A DNA stretch of 64,000 nucleotides, taken from the NCBI GenBank assembly GCA_028688225.1, contig JAQTYQ010000005.1, forward strand, positions 108,541 through 172,540. Reading direction: 5' to 3'. Numbering within the stretch: the stretch's first letter is position 1; the number at the start of each line of letters is the position of its first letter. The translations under genes and the position numbers were made by a program. The notes beneath the pieces were generated by a model. The model was not told the origin of the DNA and did no database searches. It worked only from the letters and a program-made list of their open reading frames with translations. The stretch comes from Opitutaceae bacterium. Lineage in GTDB: Bacteria > Verrucomicrobiota > Verrucomicrobiia > Opitutales > Opitutaceae. Of this stretch, positions 1-9,781 are shown piece by piece.

Positions 1-1904
1 CCATATGAAGTCGTGGAACCATCAGGCCAGATGTAGGTGCCTGACGGAGGACCGTAGAACAGGGTTCCGGTATAGTTTGCCCGATAGGCCGCGACGCTGG
101 CTGTGACCCGGCCGCCGAATAGATCCGCTTTGACGCCCACTTCCTTGGTGGTCCCGCCCGGCGAGTAAGTCAGCAACTCTCCCAGCTTGATGCCCGGAAA
201 CAGATCCTGGGGAAGCTCCCTGCCCTGGACATTGTACTTGAACACGCTCGCTTCGGGATCCTTGTGCTCGGTGTACAGTGCATACACAGACAGCCATTCA
301 CGGGGCTTGAACGTGATCGCGTATCGCGGAACCAGACCGGTGTTCTGCCAGCCCTTGGGTTGGATCACGTAGTTGCCGCCAAATGTCTGCCAGTTATTGA
401 CCCGGTCGTTGCGCACGCTGGCGGACAACGTGATGCGGTTGGAGAACATGCTCACTTCCTGTTGCGCAAACCAACCGTAGACTTCGTAGTAGGTGTTACC
501 GGCTCCCAGCGTGAGGAAACCCAGGTCTGCATCGCCCTTGTTCGGGTCGATGTAGGCGTTGATGTCGACGGGGTTCGGGTTATACGGATTAAACGACGGC
601 CGGCCTGTCATGATTCCAAAGCTCTGCCACAGGTTGCTCCGATGATAGTTCAGGCCGAGCAGTGTTTGGTAGCGGATCCCGCCGCGGAGCTCCCCCCGGT
701 GGGTGAAGTCCACCGCGTCCGTGAACGAGTGGCCGTGAGTGGGCCACTGGATCATGAAATTCTTGGTCTGGACCACCGGATCGGTGCTCGTGTACGCGGA
801 GAAATCAACGGAGGGAAACGTGTAACGCATTGAGGTGTCGAGACTGTCGACCACCATCGCGTTTCGAATGCTGGTGTTGTCGCTGAAGTTGTGCGTCGCG
901 GTCAGGCTGGCGCGGAACAGGCGGATCTCGGCGTCGTCGTAGCCGGGGTGGTAGACACGGTCTTGAAGATCCAAAATCCGCGGCAGAACATGGGTGGGAT
1001 TCGGATTGTCCTGGAACGGCCACAAGCCCGCAGCCTTGGCAAAATCCTCGTCGTAGTACTGGTGGATGCTGTCCGTGCCCGGATGGATCATCCGGGATTC
1101 TCCGACGATCATCTGCCAGGTCGTCTTGTCGGAGTACTGGTATTCAAGCGCCAGTTGGGCGCCCGTTTCCCCGTTTCGAACCCCTCCGTAAGACGCGATT
1201 TTGTTGTCATTGTGCATCGCGACAAACCGATAGAGCAGTTTGCCTGAATTCCCGACCGTTCCCTGGGAGTCCACGGAGAATCCGTAGCCGGTGTGGGAGC
1301 CGCCATCTACGGCAAGGTCCGTGGCGATCCTCGTGGTGTTGGTGCCTTGCGGCGTCTTGGAGATGTAGTTGACCATGCCGCCGGGTTGACCGAGGCCGAA
1401 GGCGGCCGACGAAGGCCCCTTCACCACTTCGATGCGATCGTAAAACTGAGCGGGCATGATGTTTGAACCGTAGATGCCGCCCGATGCGGCGACACCATCG
1501 ACATAGAGTTGATTCGTCATCACGCCGCGGACGTACACTCTCCCCTGAATCGATTCCGGCCCGATGAAGACGCCCGGCTGGGCAAGCTGCAGAGCCGCCC
1601 GGCTGTCCTTCAATCCGAAGTCATCCATGAACTCGGATGTGATCACCCCCATCGACTGCGGCACGTCGATATAAGCTTGCACGAATCGACCGCTCGAAGA
1701 GGTCGTCTTTGCGCCGTAACCAACGTTGCTGCTCGCGGAGACCTCAAACGGCGCGAGCTCAATCGGAGCCTCTTTGGAGGATTTGGTCGCAGCAGTGTCG
1801 CTTGGGTTCGATTCCGGCGACGTCTGCGCTGAAAGATTGGCGGAGCCCATCAAAATGATGAGGGCGGCCAGCCAACCGAGTGGGGTATGCGTATGCTTGT
1901 TCAT
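1..1904 (-). CDS. TonB-dependent receptor, siderophore type (C-terminal part beyond window start)
   Basis: Outer-membrane receptor for TonB-energised uptake of a ligand such as a ferric siderophore; the ligand cannot be told from sequence. From the ATG at 1904 the frame stays open for 634 codons to the window edge. Residues 1-27 are a signal peptide. Residues 49-65 hold the leader IELAPFEVSASSNVGYGA, which takes the place of a TonB-box region in verrucomicrobial receptors. The plug follows, with RVYVRG (122-127), an LYVDG segment and the conserved RIEVVKGPSS...GG.VNY stretch (157-180). Aromatic-rich beta-barrel strands then run to the edge. The plug resembles FhuE/FpvA-type siderophore receptors more than SusC. 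The gene is divergent from the CocE-type genes at 2629 and 4484. No frameshift was seen on translation. Family call strong, substrate unknown. Confidence 0.9.
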   Translation of the reverse strand, partial: MNKHTHTPLGWLAALIILMGSANLSAQTSPESNPSDTAATKSSKEAPIELAPFEVSASSNVGYGAKTTSSSGRFVQAYIDVPQSMGVITSEFMDDFGLKDSRAALQLAQPGVFIGPESIQGRVYVRGVMTNQLYVDGVAASGGIYGSNIMPAQFYDRIEVVKGPSSAAFGLGQPGGMVNYISKTPQGTNTTRIATDLAVDGGSHTGYGFSVDSQGTVGNSGKLLYRFVAMHNDNKIASYGGVRNGETGAQLALEYQYSDKTTWQMIVGESRMIHPGTDSIHQYYDEDFAKAAGLWPFQDNPNPTHVLPRILDLQDRVYHPGYDDAEIRLFRASLTATHNFSDNTSIRNAMVVDSLDTSMRYTFPSVDFSAYTSTDPVVQTKNFMIQWPTHGHSFTDAVDFTHRGELRGGIRYQTLLGLNYHRSNLWQSFGIMTGRPSFNPYNPNPVDINAYIDPNKGDADLGFLTLGAGNTYYEVYGWFAQQEVSMFSNRITLSASVRNDRVNNWQTFGGNYVIQPKGWQNTGLVPRYAITFKPREWLSVYALYTEHKDPEASVFKYNVQGRELPQDLFPGIKLGELLTYSPGGTTKEVGVKADLFGGRVTASVAAYRANYTGTLFYGPPSGTYIWPDGSTTSY

Positions 1905-2628
1905 ATAATCAGGTCTTTTTTGTTGGGATCCAGTTTTGCATGGGGGAAATCCAAGAGTGCTTGGGGACAAACCGCCCCACAGCCGATGCGGCATCACGCC
2001 GATTCTGGGCCACAACCCGACCCGTGCCGTCCCGGCATTCCGCTTGACGCCTCGCAAGGCGCATAAGCCCCTTTCATTTGGCTCGTTTTCACGTCGCAAC
2101 GGCTTCAAATTTGCCTGCGATAATTGGGGTAGGGATAAACTCATAGCATGTATTAGCGCCTATGTCGGTTGGACACTGAATGCTAGGATTTCACATTTTC
2201 AAGCAAAAACTTTCCCAATCTCTCATTTTCTAATCCGGAAGGCACAGTTTCTCGAAGCAAGCTTCGAGGAACTGTGCCTTCCAAAGAGTAACGCCAAGGG
2301 GCCTACAGCTCATCCAGCGTCGGCCTGTAACCCCTGTGATTGAAACCCTTCGCAGATGTGCGCTCACCCGAATCGATCCCAAGCTCAATCCACCTGCAAA
2401 GCGATCCAGCTATAGTGCGCGTCGGTCTCTCCAACAAGTCGGCTTGGAGCGCGCGCTATAAATCAGCGCCGGGAGCACTGGCATTTCAGTGCCCCTTAGC
2501 GGGACAGAACTCCCACGCCTCAATAACTACACGAGCCCATTCGAAACACACAAAATGCAATTCAAGTCGGTTGGGTAGAAAGTGAAATTATTACTTGTAA
2601 ATGGGTGATACTAACCTAGTGACAGCCT
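1905..2628. other. 724-bp divergent intergenic region
   Basis: It separates the receptor (leftward) from the first CocE-type hydrolase (rightward). It is visibly more AT-rich than the neighbouring genes and holds one strong 46-bp inverted repeat (2237-2282). Open frames here, such as 1936-2343, lack recognisable domains and I do not treat them as genes. Promoters of both flanking genes should lie here, but I could not place a convincing -35/-10 pair. Confidence 0.5.
2237..2282. repeat. Near-perfect 22-bp inverted repeat (hairpin)
   Basis: Arms at 2237-2258 and 2261-2282 pair over 22 bp with one G-T wobble, around a 2-base loop (AA). Arm core: GGAAGGCACAGTT. There is no following T-run on either strand, so it is not a classical terminator. 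It could be a small palindromic mobile repeat or a processing/attenuation hairpin. Confidence 0.75.
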
Positions 2629-4374
2629 ATGCGCATAAAGCGGCACGTTCTACTCCTCCAATTTGTCGCTTCCGTGGTTGTGGCTAGCGGCCACGCCCAG
2701 AGCTCGTACGAAGTCATCTTTGAAAGCAACGTGGAGATGAAGACGCGCGATGGCGTGACGCTGCGGGCGGATATTTACCGACCCAAGGCCGACGGGGAAT
2801 TCCCGGTGCTCATCAACCGCAATCCCTACGACAAATACATTTACATCTCCGACGGACTGGCCTCCGCAGCCCGGGGTTATGTCTTTATCATCCAGGATGC
2901 ACGCGGCCGGCATGCCTCCGATGGCGAGTGGTATCCCTTCAAATACGAGTCCCAGGATGGCTACGACGCGGTGGAGTGGGCGGCGGCGTTGCCGTACTCG
3001 AATGGTAAGGTCGGCATGGTCGGCATATCCTATGTGGGAGTCCCGCAGTTGCTCACCGCCGTGGCGGCGCCGCCACACTTGGTGGCGATCTATCCGGGAA
3101 TTACGGCGTCCAATTATCATGATCACTGGGCCTACCAGGGCGGAGCATTTTCGCTGGCGTTCAGTCGAGGCTGGAACAGCTTTCTAGCGATAGACGAGCT
3201 TAGGCGGCGTCCGAACAAAGCGATCCCCTTCTCGTACTGGGACCGGAAACGTCCGCCCGGCGATCTGCCCTTGATCGATCCAGGCCCGGGGACTGGCCTG
3301 GGTCAGGCTTACAACGACTGGATCGCGCACCCAAGTTACGACGACTATTGGAAGCAGTGGTCGATCGAGGAACACTACGACCGAATCAGGGTGCCGGCTC
3401 TCCATTTTGGAGCGTGGTACGACCTCTTTATGCCTGGTGCCATCCGGAATTACATGGGCATCAAGGCGCATGGCGGCAGCGAGGCGGCCCGCAAAGGACA
3501 GCGATTGATCATCATCCCCGGCGGCCATGCGGGTTTCGGGCAGAAGATCGGGGAGGTCGATTTTGGCAGTGATTCCGTCTTCGATTTTGGGAAATGCGGC
3601 CTGCGCTGGTTCGATTGGGTGCTGAAGGGCATCGACAATGGCCTAGCCCAGGAGAAGCCCGTGAGGATTTTCGTCATGGGCAAGAACGTCTGGCGCGATG
3701 AAGACGACTGGCCGCTGGCACGCGCCAAGACTAGCCGGTATTACCTGCACTCGGAGGGAACGGCCAACACCCTCACCGGCGACGGCCTCCTGAGCACGGC
3801 GCTGCCCGCCGAGGAACCGGCGGACAAGTATGTTTATGATCCGGACAATCCCGTGCCAACCAATGGCGGAGTGATGGCCTACCCGAACGGTCTCGCTGGT
3901 CCCGTCGACCAACGGGCGGTGGAATCGCGAGCCGATGTCCTTGTTTACACGACCCCGGCGTTTGATCACGACACGGAAGTGACCGGCTCGATCAGCCTGG
4001 AACTCTATGTCAGTTCCTCCGCGGTCGATACCGATTTCACGGGCAAGCTGGTCGACGTGTGGCCGAACGGGTTCGCTCAAAACTTGGCCGAAGGCATCCT
4101 GCGCGCACGCTACCGGAATTCGCTGGAGAAGGCCGAGTTCATGAATCCGGGCGAGATCTACAAGCTGATCGTCGATCTGGGCGCGACCTCCAATGTCTTC
4201 CTGGCGGGCCACAAGCTGCGGCTGGAAATTGCCAGCAGCAACTACCCGCGCTTTGACCGCAACCCCAACACCGGCGCCGATCCCGAGACTGCCACGACGT
4301 TCGTCAAGGCCACCAATGTCATCTATCATGACCACGACCATCCCTCGACCCTGATCGTGCCGGTCGTGCCTTGA
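2629..4374 (+). CDS. Secreted CocE/NonD family hydrolase (copy 1)
   Basis: 581-aa alpha/beta-hydrolase of the X-Pro dipeptidyl-peptidase S15 / cocaine-esterase type, expected to hydrolyse ester or amide bonds outside the cytoplasm. Residues 1-24 form a signal peptide (cleavage near GHAQS). The nucleophile lies in GISYVG (S134), the acid in GAWYDLF (D265) and the base in PGGHAG (H300), all in the order of the family. A C-terminal jelly-roll domain follows (VSSSAVDTDFTGKLVDV and onwards). It is a tandem paralogue of the next gene, 109 bp downstream; long stretches align without gaps. Substrate specificity of CocE/NonD proteins varies (peptides, acylated drugs, esters) and cannot be read from sequence. 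The ATG at 2629 is chosen because the signal peptide starts there; no clear ribosome-binding site is visible. Confidence 0.9.
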   Translation: MRIKRHVLLLQFVASVVVASGHAQSSYEVIFESNVEMKTRDGVTLRADIYRPKADGEFPVLINRNPYDKYIYISDGLASAARGYVFIIQDARGRHASDGEWYPFKYESQDGYDAVEWAAALPYSNGKVGMVGISYVGVPQLLTAVAAPPHLVAIYPGITASNYHDHWAYQGGAFSLAFSRGWNSFLAIDELRRRPNKAIPFSYWDRKRPPGDLPLIDPGPGTGLGQAYNDWIAHPSYDDYWKQWSIEEHYDRIRVPALHFGAWYDLFMPGAIRNYMGIKAHGGSEAARKGQRLIIIPGGHAGFGQKIGEVDFGSDSVFDFGKCGLRWFDWVLKGIDNGLAQEKPVRIFVMGKNVWRDEDDWPLARAKTSRYYLHSEGTANTLTGDGLLSTALPAEEPADKYVYDPDNPVPTNGGVMAYPNGLAGPVDQRAVESRADVLVYTTPAFDHDTEVTGSISLELYVSSSAVDTDFTGKLVDVWPNGFAQNLAEGILRARYRNSLEKAEFMNPGEIYKLIVDLGATSNVFLAGHKLRLEIASSNYPRFDRNPNTGADPETATTFVKATNVIYHDHDHPSTLIVPVVP

Positions 4375-4483
4375 AGGTCTGAAAACATTCCCTTTGCACC
4401 TGTCGGTCCTGGTAATCGACCGGTAATCAGTAACTACATCAATCGTACGGCGATTTTTTAGTCACATATTCGAGGAATACTCC

Positions 4484-6241
4484 ATGCACCCGAATCGGTT
4501 CATTCTACTTCTCGTGGCTGGTGCCTTGGGAATTGTGGCCCGCGGCTACGCCCAGGACCAGTACCCAATTATCCTGGAAAGAAATGTCGCGATGAAAACA
4601 CGCGACGGTGTGACCTTGCGGGCGGATGTCTACCGGCCCAAGGCCGACGGGAAATTCCCCGTTCTGCTCAATCGCACGCCGTACGATAAACGCGGGGACG
4701 TCAATTATCTTGATGTCGTACTCCCGACCGTCGCCAAGGGGTATGTGTGCATCATCCAGGACACGCGGGGCCGCTATGCCTCCGATGGAGAGTGGGCCCC
4801 GTTTCTCTACGAGGCGCAGGACGGCTACGACACCGTGGAATGGGCCGCAGCGCTTCCGTACGCGAACGGCAAGGTCGGCTTGTTCGGAGGCTCCTACATG
4901 GGGGCCACCCAGCTGCTGGCCGCCATGGCGGCCCCACCCCATCTGGCCGGCATCTGTCCGGTCGCAACCGCCTCCAATTACTACGGCCACTGGGCCTACC
5001 ACAACGGACCGTTTGAGCAATTGTTCGCCCAGACCTGGTGCAGCCTCCTCTCGTTCAACGAAATCGTGCGGCGGGTGAGCCGGAGTGTCGTCCCGGCAGA
5101 CTGGGACATGAAGCGCCCGCTGGCTGAATATCCCCTGGTGGAGCCGGGAACGGCGGCGTCCCTGCCCAGCCATGACTATTACGCCGCCTGGCTCGCCCAT
5201 CCGACCTACGACGACTACTGGAAACAGTGCTCCATCGAGGAACACTACGACAAAATCACCGTGCCGGCACTCCACATCGCCGCCTGGTACGATTTGTTTC
5301 AGGACGGGTCCATTCGGAATTACGAGGGAATCAAGCAACACGGTGGCAGCGAAGCCGCCCGCAAAAACCAGCGCCTGGTGATCATCCCCGGCGGACATGC
5401 CGGGCGGGGGCTCAAGCTGGGTGAGGTCGATTTCAGCGGCAAGGTTCCGGACCTGAACGAGTGGGAGCTGCTCCTGCGCTGGTACGATTACGTGCTGAAA
5501 GGAATCGACGACGGAATCTCCCGCGAGAAACCCGTGAAGATCTTCGTCATGGGCCGGAATATCTGGCGCGACGAGGACGACTGGCCGCTGGCGCGCGCCC
5601 AGTCCACCCGGTACTACCTGCATTCGGAAGGGAAAGCCAACACGCTCACTGGCGACGGCAGGCTGAGCCCGGCGCTGCCCGCGGCGGAACCGGCGGACAA
5701 ATACCTCTATGACCCTGCAGATCCCACGCCGACGCATGGCGGAGCGATTTTGGGGCTGCCGGCCGGCCCCCTCGACCAGCGCGTGGTGGAAGCCCGATCG
5801 GATGTCCTTGTCTACACAACTCCCGCTTTCCAACAGGACACGGAAGTGACCGGCCCGGTGAGCTTGGAAATCTATGTCAGTTCCTCCGTGGTCGACACCG
5901 ATTTCACCGGCAAATTGGTTGATGTGTGGCCGAACGGATTTGTTCAGAACCTGACGGACGGAATTCTGCGCATGCGCTATCGGAATTCCCTGGAAAAGGC
6001 CGAACTGATGAACCCCGGAGAAATCTACAAGCTGACGATCAACCTATGGTCGACCTCCAACGTCTTCCTCGCGGGCCACAAGCTGCGGCTGGAGATTGCC
6101 AGCAGCAACTTCCCCCGCTTCGACCGCAATCTCAATACCGGTCTCAGCGCCGCGCACTCCAGTGCCAGCATCGCGGCCACCAATGTCGTCTACCACGACC
6201 GGGATCACCCCTCAGCCCTGATTCTGCCGGTCGTGCCCTGA
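4484..6241 (+). CDS. Secreted CocE/NonD family hydrolase (copy 2)
   Basis: 585-aa paralogue of the preceding gene with the same layout: signal peptide 1-24 (cleavage near GYAQ), alpha/beta-hydrolase domain, C-terminal jelly-roll. Catalytic residues seen: S137 in GGSYMG, D270 in AAWYDLF, H305 in PGGHAG. The nucleophile elbow GGSYMG is closer to the family norm than the GISYVG of copy 1. Divergence is concentrated around residues 70-80 and 175-235, the cap region that shapes the substrate pocket, so the copies may differ in substrate. The 109-bp gap suggests either co-transcription or a short own promoter. Nearby genes are an outer-membrane receptor and a di/tripeptide transporter, which suits a role in extracellular breakdown of peptides or acylated compounds (inference). 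Confidence 0.9.
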   Translation: MHPNRFILLLVAGALGIVARGYAQDQYPIILERNVAMKTRDGVTLRADVYRPKADGKFPVLLNRTPYDKRGDVNYLDVVLPTVAKGYVCIIQDTRGRYASDGEWAPFLYEAQDGYDTVEWAAALPYANGKVGLFGGSYMGATQLLAAMAAPPHLAGICPVATASNYYGHWAYHNGPFEQLFAQTWCSLLSFNEIVRRVSRSVVPADWDMKRPLAEYPLVEPGTAASLPSHDYYAAWLAHPTYDDYWKQCSIEEHYDKITVPALHIAAWYDLFQDGSIRNYEGIKQHGGSEAARKNQRLVIIPGGHAGRGLKLGEVDFSGKVPDLNEWELLLRWYDYVLKGIDDGISREKPVKIFVMGRNIWRDEDDWPLARAQSTRYYLHSEGKANTLTGDGRLSPALPAAEPADKYLYDPADPTPTHGGAILGLPAGPLDQRVVEARSDVLVYTTPAFQQDTEVTGPVSLEIYVSSSVVDTDFTGKLVDVWPNGFVQNLTDGILRMRYRNSLEKAELMNPGEIYKLTINLWSTSNVFLAGHKLRLEIASSNFPRFDRNLNTGLSAAHSSASIAATNVVYHDRDHPSALILPVVP

Positions 6242-6589
6242 AGACGGGGAAGCAATCTCCCTGCTTGTTAACCACCACCCAGTTTCGCAGAAGACTCGAT
6301 TTGCCGGATGTGCGCTGGAGCCCGGCGTCGAGGTTGGGACGCACGGTATTTTCACGGGCCCGGCCATCTTCATGTCCTGGCCGGGACCAATGAAACCTCC
6401 GCAGAAATAGTCCTGGGCGCCGTCTTGCGCACGCCCCGGCCGGGAGAATCGTAGGCAATTCTGAACAACTGCCGGAGCTCACCCCGCCCCACCGGCCACC
6501 AACGGGAATCACGTTGAGCCGACGCCGTGGGGGACACGTCGTTTTACCTCGCGACCGGCCGCGCAGTGCTTTTCGTGGAAGGCCGGCCC

Positions 6590-8500
6590 ATGAGTTCCTC
6601 CGCCGCCACCCCTGCCGTCTCCGAACCGCCGCCCGCCGCCCGCGACGACCGTTTTCCGGCCGGCGTTCCCTATATCGTCGGCAACGAGGGCGCCGAGCGC
6701 TTCAGCTTCTACGGGATGAGGCAGATCCTGTACATCTACCTCACCTCGCTCTTCATCAGTTTCGCTGCTGAATCCACCGTTGCGCCGGACGCGCTGGCCG
6801 GGGCCAAGGTGCACGCCACGCAAGTGGTCCACCTCTTCAACGCCGGCGTCTATCTTTTCCCGATGATCGGCGCGATCCTCGCCGACCGCCTGCTCGGGAA
6901 ATACCGGGTCATCTTTTGGGTTTCGCTCGTCTACTGCGCGGGCCACGCGGCGCTCGCCTTTGCCGGCCGCAGCGGCGCGCTCGGCAACCTCAGCCTGGCC
7001 GAACTGGCCATGTATGCCGGCCTCATCCTCGTCTCCATCGGCTCGGGCGGCATCAAGCCGTGCGTGTCGGCCAATGTGGGCGACCAGTTCACCGCGAAGA
7101 ACGCCCATCTCGTCACGCGCATCTTCCAGATTTTTTATTTCATCATCAATTTCGGTTCATTTTTCGCCAGTCTGCTCACACCCTGGCTCTATCAAAACTG
7201 CGGCGCCGAGTGGGCGTTCGGCGTGCCGGGCATCCTGATGGGAATCGCCACGGTGGTGTTCTGGTTCGGACGGCGCAAATTCGTGCGGGCGCCGCCGCGC
7301 CCCGGAGGGAAACTGGGCCTGCTCGATTTCCTCGCCTCGTCGCTGCTCGCCTCCCCGTTGCTGGTGCTCGTGGCCGTGGGCGCCGCGGTGGCCGAGGAAG
7401 TGGTGCGGGCCGCAATGGGCGACCAGGCGGGCGCCGTGACCGTGGCGTTGCGGCATATCGCGCACGGCTACTGGCCGCACGCGCTGGTGGCGGCGGGCGG
7501 ATTTGCCCTCGGAGCGGTCCTGTTCATCGTGCGGCAGCAGATCGAGCAGGATACCGGCTTCTTTGCCACGCTGCTGTATTGCTGGCGCCGCCGGGGCGCA
7601 CGCCGGCCGGGGGAGGATTTCTGGGCGCCGGCCCGCATCCGCTTCGGCGACGAGGCGGCGGACGGTCCGCCGGCGGTGCTGCGCATCATCGTCGTGTTCT
7701 CGATGGTCAGCGTTTTCTGGGCGCTGTTCGATCAGCATTCGTCCACCTGGATTGAACAGGCCAAGGCCATGAATCTGACCCTCACTGTGCCCACCATTTT
7801 CTGGAACGGCTGGGTCATACCCGGGCTTTTGTCCGCGGCAATTTTTGGCGCCGTCTGGCTGTTCCTCTGGGTGGCGAACCGCCCGGTGCCGCGGTGGCTG
7901 ACACTGGGCTTCCTCGGTCTGCTTGGCGCGTGGGGACTGGCCGCGCTGGGCCTGCAGCTGGCGCGCGGCGCCACGGAAACCATCACGCTGCTGCCCGCGC
8001 AGATCGCAGCGCTCAATCCCCTGCTGGTCATGATCATCATCCCGTTGCTGAACGTGCTCGTCTACCGGCCGTGCGAACGCCGCGGCCGGCCGCTCCAGCC
8101 GCTCCACCGGATGACCGCCGGCATGTTTCTCGCCTCGCTCGCGTTCGTGGCGGTGGCGATCTTGCAGGCACGGATCCAGGCCGCGGGCCGTGGCGAGGTC
8201 CATGTGCTCTGGCAGATCATCCCCTTCTTCATCCTGACCATCGCCGAGGTGCTCGTGTCGGTCACCGGCCTTGAGTTTGCCTACACCCAGGCGCCGCGGG
8301 CGATGAAATCCACCATCATGGGCTTCTGGCTGCTCTGTGTGACGCTCGGCAACGTGTTGGTCGCGTTCCTGGCGCCGCTGGAGACGCTCTCGCTCGCCAA
8401 ATTCTTCTGGATTTTTGCCGGGCTGATGGCCGCGGCGGCCGTGATCTTCGCCCTGCTGGCCGCCGGCTACAAGGGGCGGACCTACCTCCAGTCAGGCTAG
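6590..8500 (+). CDS. POT/PTR2 family proton-coupled peptide transporter
   Basis: 636-aa inner-membrane protein of the major facilitator superfamily, POT family, importing di- and tripeptides with protons. The family signature is present as NEGAERFSFYGMRQIL (E-x-x-E-R-F-x-[FY]-Y-G type) in the first helix. At least twelve hydrophobic segments follow, with the long middle insertion common in bacterial POT proteins. An in-frame GTG at 6527 would add 21 residues. The ATG at 6590 is preferred because GGAAGG sits 7 bases before it and the conserved part begins shortly after. The stop codon overlaps the 3' end of the convergent Kdo transferase gene by 9 bp. It lies downstream of two secreted hydrolases, consistent with uptake of their products, although the 348-bp gap argues against a single operon. 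Confidence 0.9.
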   Translation: MSSSAATPAVSEPPPAARDDRFPAGVPYIVGNEGAERFSFYGMRQILYIYLTSLFISFAAESTVAPDALAGAKVHATQVVHLFNAGVYLFPMIGAILADRLLGKYRVIFWVSLVYCAGHAALAFAGRSGALGNLSLAELAMYAGLILVSIGSGGIKPCVSANVGDQFTAKNAHLVTRIFQIFYFIINFGSFFASLLTPWLYQNCGAEWAFGVPGILMGIATVVFWFGRRKFVRAPPRPGGKLGLLDFLASSLLASPLLVLVAVGAAVAEEVVRAAMGDQAGAVTVALRHIAHGYWPHALVAAGGFALGAVLFIVRQQIEQDTGFFATLLYCWRRRGARRPGEDFWAPARIRFGDEAADGPPAVLRIIVVFSMVSVFWALFDQHSSTWIEQAKAMNLTLTVPTIFWNGWVIPGLLSAAIFGAVWLFLWVANRPVPRWLTLGFLGLLGAWGLAALGLQLARGATETITLLPAQIAALNPLLVMIIIPLLNVLVYRPCERRGRPLQPLHRMTAGMFLASLAFVAVAILQARIQAAGRGEVHVLWQIIPFFILTIAEVLVSVTGLEFAYTQAPRAMKSTIMGFWLLCVTLGNVLVAFLAPLETLSLAKFFWIFAGLMAAAAVIFALLAAGYKGRTYLQSG

Positions 8501-9781
8501 GAGCGCCAGCTCCTCGCGGATCACCGCCAGCGTGCGCTCGACGGCCCCCCGGTTGTGCGCGTGCCAGGCGAGTGCCGCGGCGCTCATGCGGGCGCGCTGC
8601 GCCTCGTCCCCCAGCAGTTCGACGCAGGCGGCGATGAGTTCGCTCTCATTGAGCACGGCGCGGGCGGCGCCGCAGGCGCGCAGGGCCCGGGCGACCTCCC
8701 GGAAATTCGTCATGCGCGGGCCAAACAGCAACGGCTTGCCCAGCGCGGCCGCCTCGATGGGCGACTGGCCGCCGTCGTGCGGCGGCAGGCTCTTGCCACA
8801 GAAGACCACATTCGCGAATTGCGTGAGCTCACGCAGTTCGCCGGTCGTGTCGGCCACGACGACGTCCACCTCGTGCGGTGCGGCGCCGTGCGAACGCAGA
8901 TGGAAGCGCAGACCGGTCTTCGCGAGCGCGGCGGCGACCACGTCGCGGCGTTCGGCATGACGCGGCACGAGCAGCAGCGCGATCTTCAGTCCCCGGCTGC
9001 GGGCGGCCTTCAGCGCCTGCACCAGGGCCGACTCCTCGCCCTCCCACGTCGACGAACCGAGCAGGACCAGCCCCTCGCCCAGTCCGAGCTCCCGCCGCAG
9101 TTCGCTCTTGCGGGATTCGGTCAGCGGCGGAATGGCGAGGTCGAGCTTCATGTTGCCCAGCGTCCGGAGCTTCTCCGGCGAAAACCCGAGGGCGCGAAGC
9201 CGCTGCTCATCCTGCGGCGAGGCGGGCAGGCTGCCGGTGATGCCGCCGAGCATCGCCGGCACGAGCCACCGGGCCTTCCACAGGCGACGGAAACTCCGGT
9301 CGGAAAGCCGCGCGTTGATGCTGAGCACCGGTATGCCGCGCCGGACCGCCTGGCGGATGTGCTCCGGCCAGCGCTCGCCTTCCATCAGGATCGCCAGGTC
9401 GGGCCGGACGCGTCGCCAGGCGCGGACGCTGAACAGCCACCAGTCGAGGGGAAAATAGCCGAGCGCGATGACGAGCGGCCGGTAGCGTTCCCCGGCGACC
9501 TGATGGGCCGTGCTAGTGGTCGTGGTCAGGTAAACCTCCACCGATTCGTCCTTTTTCAACGCCTCCAGCAGCGGGCCGATCGCCAGCATCTCGCCCACGC
9601 TCACCGCCTGCAGCCAGATGCGCCGCACGCCCGGGCGCCGGGGAGGCAGCGGCGGCGTGCCACCGAAACGATGGCTGAAGTTTGGACCGTAGCCTCCCCG
9701 CTTCCGCATGCGCCAGAGATAGTAGGGCGAGGCCAGCAGGAGCACCGGCAGGAACAGGAACCGATACAGCCAGATCATCAT
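8492..9781 (-). CDS. waaA: 3-deoxy-D-manno-octulosonic acid (Kdo) transferase
   Basis: 429-aa GT-B glycosyltransferase (GT30) that transfers Kdo from CMP-Kdo to lipid A precursor at the inner membrane, the first step of LPS core assembly. Visible: N-terminal membrane anchor (residues 3-22), the GGYGPNFSHRFG start of the domain, WLQAVSVGE near residue 60, EGERWPEHI, and the C-terminal GKSLPPHDGGQSPIEAAALGKP region that binds the nucleotide sugar. Length matches the family. The ATG at 9781 overlaps the TGA of the upstream gene in an ATGA (9778-9781), so the two are translationally coupled. Its presence shows the organism makes a lipid A/Kdo-type outer membrane. Confidence 0.93.
   Translation of the reverse strand: MMIWLYRFLFLPVLLLASPYYLWRMRKRGGYGPNFSHRFGGTPPLPPRRPGVRRIWLQAVSVGEMLAIGPLLEALKKDESVEVYLTTTTSTAHQVAGERYRPLVIALGYFPLDWWLFSVRAWRRVRPDLAILMEGERWPEHIRQAVRRGIPVLSINARLSDRSFRRLWKARWLVPAMLGGITGSLPASPQDEQRLRALGFSPEKLRTLGNMKLDLAIPPLTESRKSELRRELGLGEGLVLLGSSTWEGEESALVQALKAARSRGLKIALLLVPRHAERRDVVAAALAKTGLRFHLRSHGAAPHEVDVVVADTTGELRELTQFANVVFCGKSLPPHDGGQSPIEAAALGKPLLFGPRMTNFREVARALRACGAARAVLNESELIAACVELLGDEAQRARMSAAALAWHAHNRGAVERTLAVIREELALLA

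Noticed and set aside
1936..2585. Two overlapping open frames in the divergent gap
   Set aside because: Amino-acid composition and lack of domains look like chance; one is built across the 2237 hairpin.
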